In this document: piece by piece, positions 59,328 to 64,000 of the stretch | Position numbering within the stretch: position 1 is the stretch's first letter | How the letters are laid out: each line of letters opens with the position of its first letter | DNA from: Streptomyces sp. NRRL F-5126 | GTDB lineage: Bacteria; Actinomycetota; Actinomycetes; Streptomycetales; Streptomycetaceae | Direction of reading: 5' to 3' | NCBI RefSeq assembly: GCF_000721265.1 | Contig: NZ_JOFZ01000010.1 | Span: 1-64,000, forward strand | Length of the DNA stretch: 64,000 bases | Notes under the pieces: generated by a model | Databases searched by the model: none | What the model saw: the letters and a program-made list of their open reading frames with translations, nothing else | Told to the model about the DNA's origin: nothing | Position numbers and translations under genes: made by a program

Positions 59328-61034
59328 TCAGTCCTCCGGCAGCTCCACCGGCGCGAGCTCGTCGAACAGGTCGCCCGGTCCCGGGTTCGACGGGTCCGTC
59401 GTGCCGCCGAAGTGGTGCAGCACCCCCCACACCGCGTTGAGCGCGGTCTGCACGGCGCCCTCCGCCCACCCGGCGGTCCACGAGACGTCGTCGCCGGCCA
59501 GGAAGATCCCGCGCTTGTCCGCCGGCAGCGCGTCCTGCACGAAGTGCGTGAACAGCCGCCGCTGGTAGCGGTAGTGGCCCGGCAGGTTGGCCTTGAACGC
59601 GCCCATGAAGTACGGCTCGTCCTCCCACGAGACCGTGATCGGGCTGCCGATCACATGGCTCCTGATGTCGACGCCCGGGTAGATCTCCCCCAGCGAGGCG
59701 AGCATCACCTCCATCCGCTCGTTCGCCGACAGGGGCAGCCACTTGAGGCTGTCGTCGCACCACGTGTACGAGAGGCAGATGACGGCCGGCGCTTCGGGAT
59801 CGTCGCCGAGCAGGTACGTGCCGCGCGTCATCCGGTCGGTGAGCGTCATCGACATCGTGTCGCGTCCGGTGCGCGGGTCCTTGTCGAGCCAGAACGGGCG
59901 GTCCACCGGGACGAACAGCTTGCTCGACTCCATGTAGTGGGTCCGCTCGATGGCGGTCCAGTGGTCGATCGGGAACAGCGCGTCGTCGCAGGCGATCTTC
60001 GACAGCAGCATCCACGACTGCGCGGTGAAGACGGCCGCGCGGTACGTGCGGATCGCGCCGGACGCGTCCGTGACGGTGATCCCGCCCCCGGCCGTGCGCC
60101 GCAGTCCCGTCACCGCGGGCAGCGGGTCGCCGTCGTGCAGGGACGCGAGCGAGGTGCCCTGCGCCCAGTACGTGATCTTCCCGGGGGCGCGGCGCCACAG
60201 CCGTTCCGGCAGCTGCCGGCTGCCGCCGACGATGCCCTCGTGGTGGTCGTCGGCCTCGGTGTAGACGACGCGCAGGATCTCCAGGATCGAGTTGGGGAAG
60301 TCGGTGTCCCAGCCGCCGGTGCCGAAGCCGACCTGCCCGAAGATCTCCCGGTGCCGGAAGGAGCGGAAGGCCGGCGAGTCGCAGAGGAAGCCGTAGAACG
60401 TCTGGTTGTCCAGGTCGCGCACGAGCCGCGACCAGATCTCCCGGATCGCGGGGATGTCGCGTTCGCGCAGCGCGCGGTTCATCGCCGAGAAGTCGGCGCC
60501 CTCCTCCAGGCAGGTGTTCCACGCGTCCATCACGTCGCGGTACACCTGGGGCAGGTCGTCGATCGTCCGGGCGAAGTGGGGCACACCCTTGAGGTCCACC
60601 ACGGTCGAGGGGGTGCCGGGGGCCAGCGGGTTGGGGAACGGCTCGGTCTCCAGGCCCACCAGGTCGATGTAGTGCCTGAGCGCGGTCGACGACGGCGGGA
60701 AGCGCATGGCGCCGAGTTCGGCGGTGAGCGCCGGGTCGCACCCCTCGAACCCGACGGTGCGCAGCCGGCCGCCGATGCGGTCCGCCTCGTAGAGGACCGG
60801 GCGCAGGCCCATCTTCATCAGCTCGTACGCGGTGACGATGCCGGACAGCCCGCCGCCGATGACGGCGACCTCGGTGCCGTGCTCGGTCGCGGGTATCTGG
60901 CCGAGGCCCGCGGGGTGGGCGAGGTAGTCGTCGTAGGCGTACGGGAAGTCAGGACCTGACATGGTGATGGGCCGCTCGCCCGCCGGGGGCTGCGGGTGGG
61001 TGTGGGAAACGGCGGTGGGCACCGTGGACGTCAT
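59328..61034 (-). CDS. davB: Flavin amino-acid 2-monooxygenase (lysine 2-monooxygenase-like)
   Basis: This 568-aa FAD protein is of the amine-oxidase superfamily: dinucleotide motif EVAVIGGGLSGIVTAYELMKMGLRPVLYEA (about residues 54-83), GGRLRTVGFEG, LGAMRFPPSS and a C-terminal FAD motif GIFLAGDDVSWTAGWAEGAVQTALNAVWG. The whole layout resembles what I recall of Pseudomonas putida DavB, which converts lysine to 5-aminovaleramide. Tryptophan or phenylalanine 2-monooxygenases are alternatives. The adjacent amidase (78 bp upstream) would complete an amide pathway. The substrate is inferred. Confidence 0.75.
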   Translation of the reverse strand: MTSTVPTAVSHTHPQPPAGERPITMSGPDFPYAYDDYLAHPAGLGQIPATEHGTEVAVIGGGLSGIVTAYELMKMGLRPVLYEADRIGGRLRTVGFEGCDPALTAELGAMRFPPSSTALRHYIDLVGLETEPFPNPLAPGTPSTVVDLKGVPHFARTIDDLPQVYRDVMDAWNTCLEEGADFSAMNRALRERDIPAIREIWSRLVRDLDNQTFYGFLCDSPAFRSFRHREIFGQVGFGTGGWDTDFPNSILEILRVVYTEADDHHEGIVGGSRQLPERLWRRAPGKITYWAQGTSLASLHDGDPLPAVTGLRRTAGGGITVTDASGAIRTYRAAVFTAQSWMLLSKIACDDALFPIDHWTAIERTHYMESSKLFVPVDRPFWLDKDPRTGRDTMSMTLTDRMTRGTYLLGDDPEAPAVICLSYTWCDDSLKWLPLSANERMEVMLASLGEIYPGVDIRSHVIGSPITVSWEDEPYFMGAFKANLPGHYRYQRRLFTHFVQDALPADKRGIFLAGDDVSWTAGWAEGAVQTALNAVWGVLHHFGGTTDPSNPGPGDLFDELAPVELPED

Positions 61035-61112
61035 GACGCGACGCTCCTGAGGCGTGAGGGTGGCGGGCGGTGAAGGGCGGAGGAAGCCCGGGCAGGGCCG
61101 AGGAGGGCGGGG

Positions 61113-61910
61113 TCAGGCGGGGGCGTCGTACAGGCCGGGCCGCCGGTCGCGCAGGTACGGGTTGGCCTCGCGGGACGCGGCGAGCAGCGCGGGGTCGACG
61201 TCGCACACGAGGAGTTCCTCGCCGCCGCCCGCGCGCGCGTGCGCCGTGCCATCGGGGCCCGCGAGGCAGGAGAGGCCGACGAAGTCGAAGTCACCCTCGG
61301 GCCCCGTCCTGTTGACGTAGGCGATGTACATCTGGCTCTCGAAGGCGCGGACGGGCACGACGGACTCGGCGACGAACTCGAAGGGCCGCATCTGCGCGGT
61401 GGGCACGAGCAGCAGGTCGGTGCCGGCCAGCGCGTGGGCGCGCACGTTCTCGGGGAACTCGACGTCGTAGCAGATCAGCACGCCCACGCGCACACCACCG
61501 ACCTCGGCCTGCACCACCTGCTGTCCTCCCGCGGCGAACCGCTCGCGCTCGAAGGGCCCGTACAGGTGGGTCTTGCGGTAGTTGGCGAGCCGCTCGCCGC
61601 CGGCGCCGATCAGCTGGGCGCTGTTGTGGACCAGCTCGCCGTCACGCTCGGGGTAGCCGTAGAGCACCGCGACGCCGTGGCGCGCCGCGCTTTGCGCGAC
61701 GGCTCGTGCACCGGGTCCTTCGGCGCTCTGCGCGAGGCGCGCGACGTCGTCGCCGATCGCGTACCCCGTCAGGAACATCTCGGGGCAGACGAGCAGGGAC
61801 GCGCCGGCCTCGGCCGCGCGCCGCGCCGCGTCGTCGAGCGCGCGCAGGTTCCCGTCCGTGCGGCCGGGGCGGCCCGAACTCTGGAGCAGGGCGGTACGCA
61901 ACGGCGGCAT
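61113..61910 (-). CDS. davA: Nitrilase-superfamily amidase (5-aminovaleramidase-like)
   Basis: This 265-aa carbon-nitrogen hydrolase has the Glu-Lys-Cys triad in LLVCPEMFLTGY (Glu about 44), YRKTHLYGPFER (Lys about 113) and VGVLICYDVEFPENVR (Cys about 146). Length and motifs fit the aminovaleramidase DavA, which turns 5-aminovaleramide into 5-aminovalerate. Aliphatic amidases of similar fold are alternatives. It lies just upstream of the monooxygenase, on the same strand, so the pair is probably an operon. Confidence 0.78.
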   Translation of the reverse strand: MPPLRTALLQSSGRPGRTDGNLRALDDAARRAAEAGASLLVCPEMFLTGYAIGDDVARLAQSAEGPGARAVAQSAARHGVAVLYGYPERDGELVHNSAQLIGAGGERLANYRKTHLYGPFERERFAAGGQQVVQAEVGGVRVGVLICYDVEFPENVRAHALAGTDLLLVPTAQMRPFEFVAESVVPVRAFESQMYIAYVNRTGPEGDFDFVGLSCLAGPDGTAHARAGGGEELLVCDVDPALLAASREANPYLRDRRPGLYDAPA

Positions 61911-62102
61911 GGCGGTTCCTCGCAGGTCACGGCGGTGTGAAGCGGGGCCGGGCGGGGCCTTCCCGGCCGCCTGCCCACCCCCTGAAGACGGTACGTTCGG
62001 CGACGGCGCGGCGACAAGCGGCGACCGTTGCGCGTACAGGCGTGATCCATTGCGCGGTCGGAGGCATCCGCGGCGATTCGTTGCGCGACGGTGCGAGATG
62101 CC

Positions 62103-62576
62103 TCAGGGACGTGACCCCGGCCACTGCGGCGCGCCCGCCGCGTACCGCCTCAGCAGCGGGGACAGGACGAGCACGGACTTGGTGCGCTCCACGTACGGCT
62201 CGCTCGCGATGCGTTCGAGTACCTCCTCGAAATGGCGCATGTCCGCCGCGAACACCTGGACCACGGCATCGGCGTCGCCCGTGACCGTCGACGCGGCCGC
62301 CACCTCGGGCAGCCGTTCGAGGCCGCGGTGGATGTCGTCGGGCGACGTGTTGCGCCCGCAGTAGATCTCGATGAACCCCTCGGTGCGCCAGCCGAGGGCC
62401 GCCGGGTCGACCCGTACGGTGAAGCCGGTGATCGCGCCCTCGGAGCGCAGCCGGTCGACGCGCCGCTTCACGGCGGGGGCGGACAGGCCGACGAGGGCGC
62501 CGATGTCCGCATAGGAGCGGCGGGCGTCCTCGGCGAGGGCGTGCAGGATGCGTTCGTCCAGGTCGTTCAGTCGCAC
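62103..62576 (-). CDS. Lrp/AsnC-family regulator
   Basis: This 157-aa regulator has an HTH (RLNDLDERILHALAEDARRSYADIGALVGLSAPAVKRRVDRLRSEGAI, residues 2-50) and a RAM domain (WRTEGFIEIYCGRNTSPDD...ASTVTGDADAVVQVFAADM). The GTG at 62576 fits family length but has no convincing ribosome site, so the message may be leaderless. It lies upstream of the davA-like gene on the same strand and may regulate amino-acid breakdown by davBA. Confidence 0.88.
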   Translation of the reverse strand: MRLNDLDERILHALAEDARRSYADIGALVGLSAPAVKRRVDRLRSEGAITGFTVRVDPAALGWRTEGFIEIYCGRNTSPDDIHRGLERLPEVAAASTVTGDADAVVQVFAADMRHFEEVLERIASEPYVERTKSVLVLSPLLRRYAAGAPQWPGSRP

Positions 62577-62631
62577 CGGTGCAGTAGACCACGTACTCCC
62601 GGGCGGCCGGTGCCGGCCGTGGCGCCGGGGC

Positions 62632-63537
62632 TCAGCAGCCCGGCTCCAGCAGGCCCTTGCGCAGCCTGCCGGTGACCCTGGCAAGCAGCCGGGACACGTG
62701 CATCTGCGAGACGCCGAGGACCCGGCCGATCTCCGCCTGCGTCATCTCCTCGCCGAACCGCATCCGCAGCAGCTGCCGCTCCCGCTCGTCCAGCGTCTTG
62801 AGCAGGGGCTTGAGCGCCTGCACGTTCTCCGCGATCTCCAGTCCCGCGTCGAGTCCGCCGAGCCGGTCGGCCAGGGGCGTCACGGTCTCGGCGCTGTCGT
62901 CGGCCGGCATGTCGATGGAGCCGGCCGTATAGCCGTTGCTGGCGACGATGCCCTCTATGACCTCGTCCTCGTCGATGCCGAGGCGCTCGGCGAGCTCCGA
63001 TGTCGTCGGCGTGCGGTCGAGCCGCTGTGACAGCTCGTCACTGGCCTTCGCCAGGTCGATCCTGAGCTCCTGGAGGCGGCGCGGCACATGCACGGCCCAG
63101 CTCGTGTCCCTGAAGAAGCGTTTGATCTCGCCGATGATGTACGGCACGGCGAACGTCGCGAACTCCACCTCGCGGGTGAGCTCGAAACGGTCGATCGCCT
63201 TGATCAGGCCGATGGTGCCGACCTGGACGATGTCCTCCATCTGGTCGGCCCTGTTGCGGAACCGGGTGGCGGAGTAGCGCACCAGCGCGAGGTTCAGCTC
63301 GATCAGCGTGTTGCGCGCGTACTGGTACTCGGACGTGCCCTCTTCGAGCTCCGTCAGCCGCGCGAAGAACAGCCGGGAGATCTCCCTGGCGTCCTTCGGC
63401 GCGACATCGGCGGGCGATTCGACACGCGGCAGGGCGTACGTCCACGACGACTGGGCACTCCCCCCGTGGCCCTCCGTGCCGCTTCCCCCGTGTGCGTACT
63501 CCGTGCGTTCGAACGGGACCGCCTTGGCCGTCGACAC
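62632..63537 (-). CDS. RNA polymerase sigma factor, SigB/SigF/SigG type
   Basis: This 301-aa stress/sporulation-type sigma factor has region 2 (RNTLIELNLALVRYSATRFRNRADQMEDIVQVGTIGLIKAIDRFELTREVEFATFAVPYIIGEIKRFFRD, about residues 74-142), region 3 and region 4 (LDERERQLLRMRFGEEMTQAEIGRVLGVSQMHVSRLLARVTGRLRKGL). The first 45 residues are unstructured. No anti-sigma gene lies beside it in this window. The GTG at 63537 follows GGGGAGG. Which of the many streptomycete paralogues it is cannot be told. Confidence 0.92.
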   Translation of the reverse strand: MSTAKAVPFERTEYAHGGSGTEGHGGSAQSSWTYALPRVESPADVAPKDAREISRLFFARLTELEEGTSEYQYARNTLIELNLALVRYSATRFRNRADQMEDIVQVGTIGLIKAIDRFELTREVEFATFAVPYIIGEIKRFFRDTSWAVHVPRRLQELRIDLAKASDELSQRLDRTPTTSELAERLGIDEDEVIEGIVASNGYTAGSIDMPADDSAETVTPLADRLGGLDAGLEIAENVQALKPLLKTLDERERQLLRMRFGEEMTQAEIGRVLGVSQMHVSRLLARVTGRLRKGLLEPGC

Positions 63538-63598
63538 GTTCGCCTCCCCTGTGTTCCTGGTTCAGTAGGAGGCGTGTACCCCGTGGCGCCGTGGTCAT

Positions 63599-63632
63599 GC
63601 GCCCGAATTCCGGGATCGCGGCATTCGGGCGC
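63599..63632 (-). terminator. Terminator-like hairpin after guaB1
   Basis: GCGCCCGAAT (63599-63608) and ATTCGGGCGC (63623-63632) form a perfect 10-bp stem with a 14-base loop, 12 bp past the guaB1 stop. Confidence 0.75.
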
Positions 63633-63643
63633 CCGTCGCCGTG

Positions 63644-64000
<357 letters not shown>

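Overview
The window looks like chromosomal core DNA of a Streptomyces or close relative. GC is very high with extreme third-position GC. Many starts are GTG or TTG, and stop/start overlaps of 4 bp are common. Lineage markers are RbpA, a cvnABCD conservon, smeA-sffA, PxpABC, an FMN-riboswitch rib operon with a RibM-type transporter, and sigma-R type promoters. I saw no insertion sequence, prophage, CRISPR array, tRNA gene or compositional island. Gene order (crr-ptsI ... smeA-sffA ... rbpA-fxsA-ppm1 ... hisG-hisE-rib ... guaB1) matches my memory of the conserved streptomycete core, which I could not check here.

Layout, left to right. 1-0.5 kb: leader and promoter of an rRNA operon whose 16S gene lies beyond the left edge (minus strand), divergent from crr-ptsI (PTS IIA-Glc and Enzyme I). 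2.9-5.8 kb: an unknown gene and acetoacetyl-CoA synthetase. 6.1-8.6 kb: an amidohydrolase/decarboxylase and a NAD(P)-binding reductase divergent from a TetR regulator with paired operator-like repeats. 8.6-13.2 kb: a conservon (CvnA-D) with a Nudix hydrolase at its 3' end. 13.6 kb: a small membrane protein behind a sigma-R-like promoter. 14.1-21.6 kb: a three-gene minus-strand operon (kleisin-like, small winged-helix-like, 1593-aa SMC-like ATPase) in the order of MksFEB/JetABC condensins but with no nuclease subunit beside it. This is the best candidate for an undescribed system. 21.8-24.1 kb: pxpABC (5-oxoprolinase). 24.9-28.8 kb: a HEAT-repeat protein, then the sporulation pair smeA-sffA. 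29-34.1 kb: MocR regulator, YczE membrane protein, GDPD, MFS transporter and rbpA. 34.2-39.8 kb: fxsA, ppm1, a YtcJ-like amidohydrolase, an Lrp regulator, a cysteine-motif protein and a TetR regulator. 40-44.3 kb: secreted C39-like protein, P-loop kinase, a possible sRNA, a secreted trypsin-like protease and an APH-fold protein. 44.6-49.1 kb: CbxX/CfqX AAA ATPase and two CNNM/CorC-type membrane proteins. 49.3-55.5 kb: ribD-ribE-ribM-ribBA-ribH-hisE-hisG-PH under an FMN riboswitch. 55.6-59.2 kb: ROK regulator, MFS transporter and an LLM oxidoreductase. 59.3-62.6 kb: a lysine-2-monooxygenase-like flavoenzyme and a nitrilase-fold amidase (davBA-like) beside an Lrp regulator. 62.6-64 kb: a SigB/F-type sigma factor and the 3' end of guaB1.

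How the parts connect. The PTS genes at the left, together with two DasR-box-like palindromes near 38.6 and 41.5 kb, suggest aminosugar-linked control of some genes here. Sigma-R-type promoters before rbpA and before the 13.6-kb membrane protein suggest a thiol-stress link. The rib operon appears controlled at translation: the riboswitch is followed by a hairpin that would hide the ribD ribosome binding site, and the histidine genes hisE and hisG lie downstream in the same orientation.
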